From: Chrysomallon squamiferum
Lineage: Eukaryota > Mollusca > Gastropoda > Neomphalida > Peltospiridae
Assembly (NCBI GenBank): GCA_012295275.1
Contig: CM022665.1
Span: 7,601,476-7,663,475 of the forward strand
Direction: 5' to 3'
Length of the DNA stretch: 62,000 nucleotides
The notes below the pieces were generated by a model. That model made no database searches. It was not told where the DNA came from and worked only from the letters and a program-made list of their open reading frames with translations. The position numbers and the translations under genes are program-made. Positions within the stretch are counted from its first letter, which is position 1; the number at the start of each line of letters is the position of its first letter. Below, in pieces: positions 32,563 to 47,655 of the stretch.

Positions 32563-34947
32563 ATTTATGGTACCAATTTCACTTTTGTGAAGCGCCTCTT
32601 GAAAGCATTTCCCTGTAGATACGAGTGAAGATCTATTGATCGCCAGGCTGTGTTAACTAGGATAAATGTCAAAATAATGCAGGCCACCATCAGGCCAGCA
32701 ATAGGCCATATAAAGGCTAGTGGTGTCATCTACATTACCATATACATCACTGTCCTGACTGGGTCATTCCTGTGATTTAATTGTAGAAGGAATCTGTTGT
32801 GTGCAAATTGGAGGTTCATCCAGAATGAGGGCGAGTGAGGAACGTAATGTGTCATCTACGAGAAACAATAATTTCAAAACAACACAGACACAACAGTACT
32901 TACTGTTTGTTCTAAAAAAAAATTATATATAATTATTAAAACTAGTTTTTCTGAATGCTCTGTAGACATAATGCAATAGGTACTTATAGCTCTGGTTAGC
33001 ATTTCAAATAACTGCAACCACTACCATTATTACTACTGCTGCTACTACTGCTACTACTATGACCACCACCATCACCAGCACCAATGCTACATCTATCACT
33101 TCATCCACTCAACACCAGCACCACCATAACAATTAACAGCACTAAAATATATATATAACTGATTTTGTTTTTTTTGTTTTTTTTACTGAAAAATTGACTG
33201 TACTAAGATAACTAGTACAAGACAAATAAGTAGAAATAAAATAACTTACTCCATGATCAAGATGATATTATTACTAGACTCATCTAGCTATATTACTGAA
33301 ATGAAACAAAACAAAAGAACAACAAACAAAACAAAAAACACATAAAAACACACACATGCACGCACCCCCACACACACAAATTTAACTGTATAAGGATATT
33401 AAATTACTTTAAACTTGTAAGAAAGTTTCTCGTATTATGAAAACATTAGTTAAGGCGGGTACACACCTAAATCATTCGTCTGTGTAAAAAAAAATATACA
33501 AAACACGTTTCACTCTCAGTGGCTCATAATTACCGTCACATCGTATGGCAAGAAGATGAAATGGCCTTTACTAGATACAGTTTACCAGACGGTTATATAT
33601 CTGAGAGGTAGACACTATCATTTCAAGAGTTTAATCACTTGCCGATAATTGGTCTTTTCCCGTTCCAGTGTTGCCCCTGACATTTGAACAAATGATTTCC
33701 ATCCCGCGAAGAATCATTTGATAGTTTGTGCATCTGAGGAGCGCTGTTTTAATAGCGAAGAACTGCACTGGAGTCCCACAACTATCACTTCTCCGCAAAT
33801 GCTGAAATCGTTCAGCCGTTCTTAAACTCGATATAATGAAGTTCTTCAAAATGCAAGTTTTCAAACGTGGAAATTATACTGAGAAACGAATCATTCCCAG
33901 GCGCATTAGGCCGTTCTTGTAATACACGAGAAATTGAAATAATAATTATGTTTTGTATCTATGCCGTAAAAAGAAGATTTTTTACCACGGGCGAAATCAT
34001 GGCTTGATACAACTAACTATACGAGGAATATTGCGTAAAATAAGAGTTCAGGATCATGGCGGGCACAGCACTTAATTCGAGGACGTTATCTCAAAGGAAT
34101 CATCACCATTAATGTAGTGCAAATATCTCATAATGTACTAGTTACTACGAAAATAAACCAACCTTGAATTTAGGTCGATTGTTGTATAAGGTAATTTATC
34201 AAATAAAAAAAAAAATAAAAAAAATACTGAAAAAAAAATTATTTGTAGTAATTTCAGGACAAAATAGTATTTATTAGACAGATTATTTGATATTTCTGTA
34301 AGGTAAACATCTATTATGATTACTGTTATGCTACTACTACTACTACTACTTCAACTACTACTACTAAAACTGCTGCTGCTGCTGTTGATGCTACTATTAC
34401 TTTTGCTGGATATTTATTAATTTATTTTATTTATTTCTTGTTTTTGTTCTTGTTGTTGTTGCTATTATTATTATTATTATTTCGAAAACATAGTCGTATA
34501 TACAGAGCAAATAAGTAAGTAAATAAAGAAAGAAAGAAAGAAGAAATACATTTTAGTTATAAAAAAAAAGGAAAGAAGGAAAAAGACAAACAAAACTTGC
34601 TCAGTAAACATCGTTTCCCAATTAAAGAGTTTAGAACCTCACACGGAGTTACAAGATTTCACGTAAACACACACAACAGGCTAATTGTGCACCTGGTTTT
34701 ATGTCTGAGCGATGCTGTACTGTGTGTAAGATGCTGTGAAATGGTTTTAATGAAATCTCAGATTTCGGTTCTTGCCTTGAAGTTTATTAGCAAGTGAAAC
34801 GTGGTATTTCAAGATAGAAACGAAAATAAAAAGTGGATAAAAAGTAGCTTTCGAGTATTATCACATTCAGACTGGAATTTCGCAAATTTAACTTGCCAGT
34901 GAATTTATTTATTGTGTTACTAGACCTAGAAAATATTTTTAACATTT

Positions 34948-34985
<38 letters not shown>

Positions 34986-35692
34986 TTAAATCGAAAAGCA
35001 GAAATATGAAGTTATTGTTTTAATCTTTGAAAACTATGCGGGCGCGGATCTGGTGTTGGGTTACATATTCAGTGGACTGATATTGTTTCTTCTTTTTAAA
35101 GAAACGTATATCCTTTGTAGTGAAAGTTAATCTAACTTTCGTGAAATTATGAATCCATTTGAACCGACGTGCATTTCTTTTCTCAGACCTAAACTCTAAT
35201 TTCGAAATAACATGCCAATATAACAGTATCAGAAGCCAAATAAATGCTGGAAATGGGAAAAACATGCAGTTAAAAAACTTCGATCAGAACTGTCGTGGCA
35301 TCACAAGATGTTACTGGCGCATTAGATGATGAAAGACTAATCTTCAGCTGCATATCTGGGTAACAAAAACAGGAGACAACCGCGCGAAATAATTAATTAA
35401 CGCCAAAAGACTGCCCATACAAATCAATAAGAAAAAATACAGTATAGTAACGAAATAAAGTCAAATAAAAAACTCGCGTAAAAAATTGCAGGATATTATT
35501 TTATTTGAAGATGTGTTAGTGCTACTGGAATTTTAGTATTATGCTGTAAGTGTTGGATTTGTCTTTTTTGGGGGGTTAATTGTTGTTTTGTTTTGACTTT
35601 TTTTTTTTTTTTTTCTTTTGTTGTTGTTCTGTTTTGACTTTTTTCTTGTTGTTGTTTTTGTTTGTTTTGTTCTGGTTTTTTTTTTTTTTTTA
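32563..35692. other. Gene-free stretch
   Basis: It contains ACC/ACT-type trinucleotide DNA at 33010-33130, (CTA)n/(CTG)n at 34330-34398, (TA)n at 34962-34982 and T-rich DNA at 35565-35693. The interval 32640-32830 is of mixed composition and could be old transposon sequence, with nothing diagnostic. Confidence 0.5.
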
Positions 35693-35715
35693 GACGGATT
35701 CGTCTTTCAATAACT

Positions 35716-36070
35716 TAATCATAGTAGAACGAAAACAAGCAAAACAAGAAGACGATATGATGAAAATACCGCTACTGTCCCCGATGAAGATGTTGATTAT
35801 GATGATGGTGATGAAAATGCTGCCGCTCATGAGGATGAATACAACTGTGATGACCACGATAACATCAAGACGAACCACGCGACTCGGTTCTTCCCACCTC
35901 CACCAGACAGTGCAGAATGGCTGTTACACCAACCATTTCAACGGAGCACTTACAAAACCTGTAATTTATCAGTCATGTCTGCAGCTCTGTATCATAACAC
36001 GCAGCACCCAGAAGCAACCATTTTTAACCGTCACGACCGAACAACGTCTATTCCTCTTAATCCTGCATAG
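35716..36070 (+). CDS. Unrecognised open stretch without ATG, possible exon
   Basis: One plus-strand frame stays open for about 117 codons to TAG at 36068-36070. It reads an acidic segment (DEDVDYDDGDENAAAHEDEY) followed by a non-repetitive part including TRFFPPPPDSAEW. A second frame is open over nearly the same span (35757-36077). A long poly-T ending in TAG at about 35680-35693 resembles an acceptor, but the acidic frame has a stop between it and the open part. Part of the acidity comes from GATGATG simple sequence. No family is recognised and the frame is unproven. Confidence 0.2.
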
Positions 36071-36077
36071 TAGCTGA

Positions 36078-36710
36078 ATTGTATTCATCCACACATCCCA
36101 ACCCCGCTAGGGTATTCCACAGTCTGCGCTAATGTGGAAGTTACAACCGGCAAGATTAACCAGTCTCGGGGAAACGTAGTTACATGACTAGGCTGCGAAA
36201 GCCCATGCAGCTTAAAGCGTGGTCCAGACATACGCAACAATTTGTACCTCCTCTATATGTCAGAGATGTTTTCTCACGAGACTGCGCAAAAACAGTTACA
36301 CGATGTCGTTGAAGATGAACATTTAAAAGAAAATCATCTGTGGGGGCAGAAAATGTAACGTCGATGAATTACAGCTGACATGATTCAACACTGCGTTGGA
36401 GGGTACAGTTATCAATAGACATAAACCAAATGTGTTAGGTGTTAAACATATAAAAGAAATGGGAAGAGAGAAAGAAAGAAAAAAAAAAAATCAGATGATT
36501 TAGTTATTGTGACTAAATTAAACTTTCTGCTACGAGCATCGAAGAAGTTTCAGAATTATTCCTGAGAGAGATTAAGTTTTTGTTTCACAGAAATGAGTCA
36601 GCGAAATTTATTTATATTTTATTTTATTTTATTTTATCTGATTTTATTTTATCTTATCTTATTTTATTTATTTGCTATTTATTTATTTGTTATTTATTTA
36701 TTTATTTATC

Positions 36711-36771
<61 letters not shown>

Positions 36772-37842
36772 TTGCTTGTTAAATATAATTATTTATATTT
36801 TTTGTATTCTATCTTTATACCTTGAAAATAAAATAATCTACTGCTGTTCTGTGTGATAAAGAGTTCTGTTATTAATAACCATACTGCACGACAAAGCGCT
36901 TAGTAAGTGATTTCCAAGTCCAACCAGTACTCCACAACTTTATCAAATGTGTGTGGCAAGATACATATCAGTTAAAGAAGCCTTAAGTGGCATGTTTCAT
37001 TTCATTTTCCTTCATGGAAACCACTGTCAGTTATAAAATTTGAATGTGTCAACGTGAGAACATAATTAAATATGTTTCTGTATCGATAGAAATATGTCAG
37101 TTTGGAGTAACAGAGGTTTAGCGAGCGTCTTCGAAATTATAATGGTACAAATAATATGAACTACAGCAGCAGCACTAGTGGCAGCAACATCGTTAGAAAC
37201 TGCAGTACTAGTAATAGTAGTAATACTATTAATATTAGTAACAGTTGGGGAAATAATGTAACACAAAAATAAATGATGTAAAGAATATCATTAACAGATG
37301 ACACAGTTACTATGTTAATAACTATGGTATACAGTTAAATCCATGTACAAAATGTACATTATAAATATATCAGAAGAGCTGTGACGTTAACGGTTAGTTA
37401 TTTTCAGCTACTGATGCCTGAAGAATAGAACGAGCTCTATATTATCGAAAACAAATGCGTAAAAATGGTCTAATTTGCTTTCGGGGCGAAATATCAACCG
37501 AAAATTCAGAATCCCGCGAAGCCGTAAAACTGTATCAACGTTTGGATGCTGCTAGCAACTAGCAAACAGCCTACAGGCGGATTACATGATGGAAAACGGT
37601 TTACTACCAAAAACAAAATGGCGCTTACAATAATTTCACAAAACTGATGTCGGAATATTCCGAGCTACACTGCCTTAAACCATATTAAGGAATACTAATA
37701 CAATGCACAAGCACTAAGTAAAATATATAAGTGTGTACGATAAATGAAAACTGAAATTTATCGCATTTTATATTACCAGGCGTTGAACATGAACCGTTGC
37801 AGTGATGACGTATAAAAGAGAAAACTCGCTACTTCACAAATA

Positions 37843-37878
<36 letters not shown>

Positions 37879-40192
37879 ATCGAGTAGGAAGAAATCACCT
37901 ATATATAGGTATTGCATATACACCTTACTATAGAAATGAAGCATCTAAACATCTGACGGAGCATTGGTTGGAACGGTACATTCTACCGTCGCTATTCAAA
38001 TAAGTGTTGTATTTATATCAGTGACCTTTATCTGGTTACTATGATTCGTGTAATGCACGAAGACATTAATATCCCTTCCGCTGTTGTATTTGGGAAATCT
38101 TAACCACATTTAGCATTACAAATCACACAAACAAAGCATCTGATGTTTTTAATTTTGACTTTATCAGAACTGGGGACCAGTGTGACCTTTCTACCTCTCA
38201 TGAGTTGATCGTACAACAGGGACTGCACAGTTCAACACAACAACGAAACATTGGGACATGGTGGAAACTACAAGGATATTAAAACCAATGGCAGATCACA
38301 GCAACAAACGTACTGTGGCTCTACAGACAACGTGATATACAACAGCGTCTGTCTCTCGATCTCGTGTTCATTGTGGTGCATGATTAGCAATCAAAAGGAA
38401 CAGTACTTGACCTCTTTTCAAAACAGTTTTATTTGCCGGATAATGAACATGAAATAGATATTAACCGTGATCATAAACATGGGTTATGTATGATTATGTT
38501 CTAACAAGTATCTCAAAACGCTTGTGACCAGACATGTTAAGGATAGACAATATGTGAATTTTTGCACCTTAAAGAAGAAATTCCTCTTGTAACAAGAGCA
38601 TTTTACATTCATAACAAAAAACAAAAACAAAAAAATCAAAAAAGATATAATAATAATAATACTAATAATTATTATTATTATTATTATTATTATGATTTTA
38701 ATTTTTTTTTTAATTTTTTTTTTTCAAATCGCTGTCCTTTTAATACAAATAATAGCAGTAGGAAGTACAATAACATTAATAATACAACAATGATACGCTA
38801 CAAGCAATAACGGTAATAATAATACGACGATAACGATGGATATAACGATAATAATAGGGATGTACAGAATATATGTAAATCATATCAACGGGAACATGAA
38901 GAAATATCTACTCATTAAAAGAATTAAGCATTTCTTCGATCCACGACACCAAGCGGCAATAAGATTTCCACACACCTGCTCTGGACACTGGCTCTTTTAA
39001 GCAGCTGAACATGAACAAATCCCTCAAGATTTTGCATTAAAAGCGATGGACAGACCCACGCTTCTTGTTGTGTTTGATATAGTACAAACGCATATACGAG
39101 TTAGCAATACAAAACCCAAAATCGATGAAGCCTGGTGCATAGACAACGGGATGTAGCAACAAGTTGTGATTAATGTGGGAACCAGACCAGTCATAATTAG
39201 ATTTCTTAATCATACGTATCTCGCTTTCTCTCGATGCATACGCCTACTAAATGCCGCTGTTGCCCTGTGTTGGCTACTGAGAGAAATAACAAATTGATGT
39301 CTTTGTTTATATCGCTAGATATAAAATTGTTTATGGGCAGTTGCCCAAATTAGTGGAATATGTGTGTCTATATATATATATTTATATATATATATATATA
39401 TATATATGTAGGATATTTTGGTATATGTTTGTACATACATGTACATATTTGTGTATGCCTGTTATATATGTAAATATGTTACAGTCAATAATAGTTAATG
39501 GATATAATTCACCTTCATATATTAAGTGCAATATAAATTTAAAAAAAAAATTAAAAACAACAAAAAACATTCAGATATTTCAGTAAAATATTCTGCAATA
39601 TTAACAATTAGATCATTGTGATTGTCTCGATCTTTCAAGGCAGTTAACTTGTCTCCGCTTCGATTATTTTGTTACCAGACCATCAACAATGATTTTGCGC
39701 ACACTAAGTAGTTTTATGAGTTTGATTAGCATAAAGTCAACACTATTTGAACACGATGCGTATCACGAGTGAACAATTCAGCAAGCCACACACACGAGCG
39801 TGATACGTGCATGACAGAAAGGTAACTTTGTTCGCCAGCTGAATGTTTACCTTCAAGGCTGGTTTAGTTTTTCATCACATGCTTATATCCCTCTAAATTT
39901 ACAATAGCGTTGTTTGTTTGTTTTTTTTTTTTTTTTTTTTTTTTTATGCTGTGACCAAATTAGTGCGTTTAAAAAGGGTTGACAGAAGCGTCCACCCGAA
40001 AATGTCTCGAGGAGTCACCACGTCGACGTCTGACGTTTTAAAAGAGGTTCAGGAACGTCACTCGTAGATCATACGTCTGAACCGTGCTCCGATCTGATAT
40101 CTTCTTTGGTTGAAATTCCGTTTTATATCAAATGTTATTTACTAAGGATATCTCGGAAGAAAATTTTAGTGGGTGTGTTGTGTGTTTCTGTA

Positions 40193-40241
<49 letters not shown>

Positions 40242-41552
40242 ATTATAAATACTTGAACTAAACTGGATATCTGTTAAATTCGCGATTTTTAGTAATAATT
40301 TATGTGCAGCCTATTGTTATAAAGTTATAAATAAATTATTTTCATTATGCACATTAATAACGGACAAAGAACGAGCAGTAAGGTATGTTTCACGTGACAG
40401 CTTTTGAGTATAATATAAACTAGCATGAAGGTAACAGCTAGGATCTTAAGTTCTGAACAAGTTAATACTGGTTAGTCTTGCATTATATTTCTTGATTATC
40501 CTTTGATCAGTTGACGCCTTGTTAAGTGCTTGTGCGTGTTCGTATTATAGATAGTTTCAGATCAGGTCACAGATCAACTTGAGTAGCGGGTCTGCACGAT
40601 AATATGATAATTTAAACCAGCACAGCTTATCTCTGATAACATCATTCACCGTGAGATTCTCCGTTTATCCAGTAGGTTTGAAGTGTACGCCTGTATGTAT
40701 GAGTGAATGAATGAGTGTGTGTGTGTCTGTGTGTGTGTCTGTGCGTGTGTATGACTGAGTTTATGTAGGTGTATGTACGTGTGTTATAACAACTACAGTG
40801 ACCAGCGACATATCCAAATACTTATTTTAAAAATTCATGTTATGTTATTATTGTATCTTTTCAAACCTATCTCTTACACAGTATTATGCACAATTTTCAT
40901 CTTAACTACCACTCGAATTTGTTTAGATTTTGATATTGCAATTAGTATCGTTATTTGTATGTACATACATACACATAAAAATAAATAAATACGTATTTTA
41001 AAAACATTCTTTATGTTCCTTAAAAGTGAAACACGCAATAAAGCTATTCTTTGACTTCTCTTCTGAGTCCGAAATACCCAGTTAAAGTTATTTGTTGCTG
41101 AGGCTTCAACAAGGAATCGTTGTTAAACTTCTTGGAGTGTCTACTTAGAAAGTTTGAAAGAAAATCTTAAATCCCTTACGGCAATCAATAGCGTGCTCGA
41201 TCTGATTACATCACAGACCGAACTCACAAATCCCATTCATAATGTCCAGACATTCAGACTGATGAATTTGCCACTATCTCCGAGTCATCTCTGTGCACAA
41301 TCGAACGCCAGTTTGTTGTGGATCATGGTCAGTGGACAATTGGCTAAATAGCTGAAAGTTCTCTCACAAATAATGACCGACCTCGACGTCTTGGTTCCTT
41401 TGTGGTCTAGTCACAGAGTGCCTGACCCAGCCTCAATCTAACTTGGACCACGATGATTACATGCTAACTATCCCTTTAGCCTATTTTCCAGATTATTAAC
41501 TTACATATTTTCCTGTTTTTAAACTGGATGTTTTGCCCTTTATGCCTCGTAA
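36078..41552. other. Gene-free stretch
   Basis: It holds TTTTA/TTTA repeats and (TTA)n at 36606-36771, (TTA)n at 37844-37876, (TA)n at about 39368-39407, a poly-T near 39926-39946 and (GT)n at 40195-40239. The interval 39960-40090 is GC-richer, with a 21-codon frame (MSRGVTTSTSDVL...) too short to call. The frame at 41154-41351 is unrecognised. Confidence 0.55.
40195..40239. repeat. (GT)n microsatellite
   Basis: A pure GT tract of about 45 bp. Confidence 0.97.
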
Positions 41553-42623
41553 GACAAATAATATAATAATCACAGCCATACTTTATGACTAAATGTCTGT
41601 GAAGCTTTAAGACAAGAAGGATTATTGAAATCTTGAATATTTTATTGGCAACAGCAATATATACAAAATATATGGATTTATTTCGTGATTTGCTTTTTAT
41701 TTCTGCCGTTTATGTTTGACTGATATGACGCCCGGTATTGTGCAGTATAGAACAGAAACCGTCAATTGTAAAATATATTATCGCATTTACAGCAACCCCA
41801 CAATTCAAAACAAACCTTTTATAGGGTGACTTGTCGTGTTAAAATTGAGATATCCACTGTTCGATCCGGCTGCCTTTTTAAAACTGTCTCAAATTATTAT
41901 ACATAGGTGTATGCTGGAGTGTTTGGAATATACGTGTTAGCTGTGTGCAACTGTACACGAGTGGATAATCACCTGGACAAGTTTATTATCTCAACAGTTG
42001 GTTGTACTTCCTGACATATGGCAGTTTATAGAATCTCTCGCTACGATGGTTCAACGCGTCCATCTTAGAAACCAAATAACCCAAATGATTTTCAGCATAT
42101 TTTCTTTTACAACACTCATTTATATTTCGGAGCAAGCGCAGGAAATATTTGTGCTGACAGTTTATCTAGATATTTGTCCTATATGAAATGTATAAGTGAA
42201 TATTTCTTTTTGACGAATTTGATTTGAAAATCATTATGACAACATAGCTTGGTCATAATGGACTATTTATTTAAATTTAACTCACAAATGGCCAGTTTGA
42301 TTTTAAAAATTTATATATTTTTTTTTTATTTCACTTGTGCTCCAATTTATCTGCAAAAGGTTAAAACATATACAATATTTAAAAAAAAATTGTTTCTTAT
42401 TTATTCGAGTAACTAAGACTATTCATATTTACTGTTCAATGGCATGGCTAGCGTGTAAATAAAGATTATCTTTTTTCTTTCTATTATTAAAAAAAAAAAA
42501 AAAAAAACATAAATAAAAAAAAAATAAAAATTTCATAAACTGTAAAGTTTTTAAAGGCATTTCTCAAATAAAACGTAGGACAAACAATATAAATAATCAC
42601 AGCCATTCTTTATGACCGAGTGT
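41553..42623. repeat. Two copies of a 40-bp motif, about 1 kb apart
   Basis: The first copy (41553-41596) and the second (42579-42623) share GACAAAYAATATA, AATAATCACAGCCAT and CTTTATGACYRARTGT with only small differences. No clear target-site duplication or longer homology is visible. It could be a dispersed repeat or the remains of a local duplication. Confidence 0.65.
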
Positions 42624-43311
42624 TCTTATCAAACGAGTCTGGAAAACGAAACATTTATCATTCCACGACAGAGACACGATGGTGTGCTGCTCTTTCTTGT
42701 TTCACTTCAGTCATAAGTAATTAGAACTATTTGATTTCAAATACCATCGTGTTATTTTTAAACTTTCATGAAAGACGTAATCACAAAAAAACCTTAAAAG
42801 TGTGAAAAAACAGACGTGTACAAATTTGAGAAGGTTTCTTCGAGTGAACAGATAAATAATATATAACGCTGTAATCTTGCATGCAGGCACGCACAAATGT
42901 GGACATGTAACACCATGAAATACACGCACAGACAGACAGACAGACAGACACACACACACACATTTACACGCAATCAGGCAAACACTCAGACATCTGCATA
43001 CAAAATACATTCAGATAAATTATTTCGTACAGATGGACAGACTGTGGACATTCAGACAGCAAGAAGGTCAGATGAAATAGATTTCGTAGTACGTGTAATT
43101 ATCACACAGTTTTAAGGTTATTGTGTTTTTCTGGTAAAGAAAACATAAATAGCGGTTGTACGTGTTATGAAGTTTTATCCGCCTAATAATTTACCTTCAG
43201 TGCATCATGTGTGGTTATCGGAACTGTGCAGCATATACACATTCCCAGGAGGGGAAATGGTAAAACACCAGATGGTTTGAAACAAATGTAGGTGTTTTTC
43301 TTTCGTTGTTC

Positions 43312-43362
<51 letters not shown>

Positions 43363-44711
43363 GTAGTAGTTTTTTACTGGTTCTTTCATGTTTTATCATT
43401 ATTTTTCACATGCAAAGCTTTGGTGTTTGCAACAAAAAAAAACAGTAGCATATACACTAGTCTTCTTGAAGGGCATATGTATCCGTATTGATTTTGTATT
43501 TTCTACTAATGATTCTGTGTGTCTGCATAACTGTGTGTGCCTCTGTATCACAGAAATAAAGAGAAATACAAAGTACACGAGTACCAGGTTTGTTTCTCTC
43601 GTTAACTTTGTAATCATATAATCATTAATAGTCCAGAAGATTTTAAAATAAATATTATACAATAATCAGTCAATCAACTACTGAGTCCGTCAGTTTGTTC
43701 GTCTGTCTTTCAGTTAGTCACTGTGTCTGTCATTTGTGTAGTCAGCATGTTCAGTCAGACATAAGTCACAAAATCTAGCAGCCCGATTTGTGACCGCCTT
43801 TCCTGTTTCGAGTTAAAATATACAAAAACAGTGATTTCACAACAAATCTGTTAACATTTGATCGAATAACAATACTTGATGCACTATTGGCAAATGTTAT
43901 TAACAGAAATTAAAACTGCCGATTAAAAAATTGTTGAAAAAACCCCAATCATAATTAATATAAAACGTCAGTCTGATGTAAGATAAAAAAAATATATATA
44001 TAATCCCAACGACAGTTTCTGTCCTTGGCTGATGATCAGTAGATTGAAGCCATCAAACACAAGAAGAGAAGCAGACAACGTTTAAGAAGTTTCCTGGCTG
44101 TATAAGTCAAACACAAAGCTTTATTCAGATGAAACCAATTCAATTTCAATGTCACGGTCGCCCGCCTCATTTTGTAGTATTTTATGGTTTTTCTTTCTTT
44201 GAGTGAATCTGATTTGGTTTATTTCCTGCAGAAAGAGGGGAAAATGTATCTCATGAAGACATCAATAGGAAAATTGTGCTAATGACTCGAATTGGGCAGT
44301 AATAACACTGAAATTATCGGATGACTCGGCAAGGAATTGATATTAATACTTGGCCTTTGTAGCCATTCCAAATAAATACCGTTATGAATCAATTCTGGGC
44401 GTATTATTGTATGATATGTGATTTTCCTTTCAAGTGACAGAATCGAATCGGAAATAGTGCATCCATGTAATCATAATAATGTTACGTGTGGCCTGAAGGA
44501 AAAATAAGAGAAAAATCTCTCTCTCTCTTTTTTTTGCATGTGCATTAATTTAGACACATACACCAAAATAAATTCATAAACACTTTCTTTTTCCTTATTT
44601 CACACATTTCCTTTTTCTCTTTTTTTAATCTTTCTCCACAGGCGTATACATAAAATTTCGCTGTCCTCGTTTTCTGTAAATGTTATTTATCTATCTATCC
44701 ATCCACCCCCT

Positions 44712-44860
<149 letters not shown>

Positions 44861-45498
44861 TCATTCATCTATCTTACATCAAGGACGCAGACCTTGCTCT
44901 CGCCTTGTTTACGTTAGAAACTCAGCACGCTACTCTTCCGATTCTGAACATTTAGACGTGAATGTTTTTGACTTACATCTGAACTGTAACTTCTGAATGT
45001 TTGTTGAATACAGGTTGAAAACACGTGCATTTGGACTCAGTTACTGCTGCTTAAAAAGCGTCCCTGGTTAAAAGCTGCACAAGGCAATTATTTTAGCAAT
45101 TTTCCATCTGTTGAAGACCTTTAATCAAGCAGAATGGAGATTTTCAAACAGACGCCATCAAAGGAGATGGTTTGTTTCAGGGTAGCACATGGGATGTTCG
45201 ACATTCCGTAATGTGTTTAAATGTGTAATTCATTTAAACTTACCTAGACCTAGCGGATCTTTGGCTACGCGAATATATAAGATGCTGTTGCTTAAAGAAA
45301 GCCGTGGCTTTTAATTGCGGTGACAGGTGGTTCCAAATAACTTGTTTAAAACTGACTTATCGCCAAACAATTAGTAAAAAGTAGCGAATTTTTTCAGCCG
45401 TAACAGACATTACACATAACATAATTAGACATCTGTGAACTGGTAACACCATGAAATATATATACATATATATGTATGTATTTATGTTTGTATGTATG

Positions 45499-45529
<31 letters not shown>

Positions 45530-46953
45530 GTATGTCTGTGTAAACACACACTGACAAGCACATATATACATACATACATACATACTTCAACGTTATGTGC
45601 CATTTAATTAAAAATAAAATCAATTGAAATAATATATTTGCTAAACAGCTTTAAATTAGAACAATAAGAGTAGCAAATGTAATTTGTACCACGGTTAAAA
45701 TAAAGTTTAATAATGAAATAAATTTGATTATTTTAAAATAAAGACTGACTAGTAGAGAAAAATATGCTTCAGATTTTACGTGTGTTTCAGTTAAATGTTC
45801 AAATTTATATATGCGATTTTATTATATTATTATTATTATTATTTTTTTTTTTTTTGATGTATGTTTTCTTTTACTTTCCAGACCGGATTCTGTTATCTAC
45901 ATATCAAAAAAAATAACTTATAATAAAAAAAAAATCACTGACTTTCTGTGACAAGTCTATTACTTCGGTTCTCCTTTCTGAAATCTTTTCTTTTCGGAAT
46001 TAATGTGTTCTTGAGGAAGATGTAATTTCCATTTTAAGCACTGTCAAAATATTATCTGATTTATTTGAATTTAATGCGAGTCTTTCTATATCGAGTATAA
46101 ATTGAATTTCGGCAATACATAGCTGTGGTACAATTACCATTCTTGTTCTTTCTCAGCTAATTACACAAAGAATATTCCTGCTAGAGGACGCCACGAAGGG
46201 CTGCAGAAAACAGACATTCTGATGAAGATTGTTTGTTTCTACCCCCTCTGGCGGCCCAGAGATCCTCTCTCTGGTTCTGTAAGCACACACCATAAAACCA
46301 AGATCAATACATGCGTTTGCCTCTTACAGTCCTACCCTAACGGAATCGCAATGTGCTGTTTGCCAACTTTTTAATAAAAGCCAATCCTCTTAACTACAAC
46401 AAGTGAGGTTGATTATTCCGGCAATCACTCCATGGCTAGGACAAATTGGCGTATGGTTATGTTCGAGTGTATGTGCTTAAAATGTTAAGATTTCTGAGAG
46501 AAAAAACATGAAAGTCAATTACGAAAACAATTTTCCCTATCTGGGTAAATATTATATTTGACGGACAAGACGCTATGTCTGTAATGGAAGCCTTTGGCAT
46601 TGTTTGCAGAAGTTTTCACGTCTTTGTTTCCACTGTACCACATCGTGTGATGCACTCTAAAAAGTCTATGCTGTATTTGGCTAGAATTTGTTTTGTTTTT
46701 TTTTTGGGGGGGGTGTTCTTTTCTTTTTGGGGATAATTTGAGATGCCTTTTATAACATGGAACAAAATAACATGACGTTTTGTGTTAAGGATTACGTATT
46801 GTCTACAAAATATTATGCAGGACAGTTGTGCTAATAAGTTGCAAAGCTTAATTTTAATACTTCAGTAATGAAAAGATCCATGTGAGACATAGTCCGAATG
46901 AAAACTGTTAAATCTAGAATAAAATATATTTGTTAATATTTTATTTTATTATA

Positions 46954-47013
<60 letters not shown>

Positions 47014-47604
47014 TTGTTATGGTAGGAACAGATAATATTCTTTGAGTTTTAACATATTAATCATAATAACATTCTTATTAATTGTAAATAATACTTCACT
47101 TAATGTGGTTTTTCCTCTTTCTTTTTATATTATTTTCCATCCCAACATTCATCTGTTCAAAGAAGTGCATTCGGTACGATTAAGACCCTCAAACAATTTC
47201 AGTTTTTTTGTATTTAATATTTTATTGCTTTGGCGATGCTGTTTCATTTGTCATGTTCCCTGCACTTCTCCGCTCTGACTAATTTATAAACATCATAACT
47301 TAAGAGATATGTGGCTAAGTGAGATTTAATGGTCTATAATTAGAATTCGAAATTCGCTGATATCTGTTGAGAACGAAAATGAGCGTCCTGAAATTCATTA
47401 CGATGGCCTCTACGGCTCGTTTAACTAATTTAATGTTCTCAGATTACTCGAGGTCAATAAAACATGTTTTGTGTTTAATCATCGCTTTTTATTATTAATT
47501 TTCTAATTTTTAAATTAGTTTTTTTTACTCTTTTTTTTTACAGTAAAGTACACGAAGAGACAGAACAGTCAGATTCAGGGAGAATGTGTGTGTGTTTGAG
47601 TGTT

Positions 47605-47655
<51 letters not shown>

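Noticed and set aside
41154-41400. Possible mariner-type transposase fragment (IERQFVVDHGQWTIG-like reading)
   Set aside because: Only about 20 residues loosely resemble the helix-turn-helix region, with a stop inside and no continuation or catalytic acids nearby.
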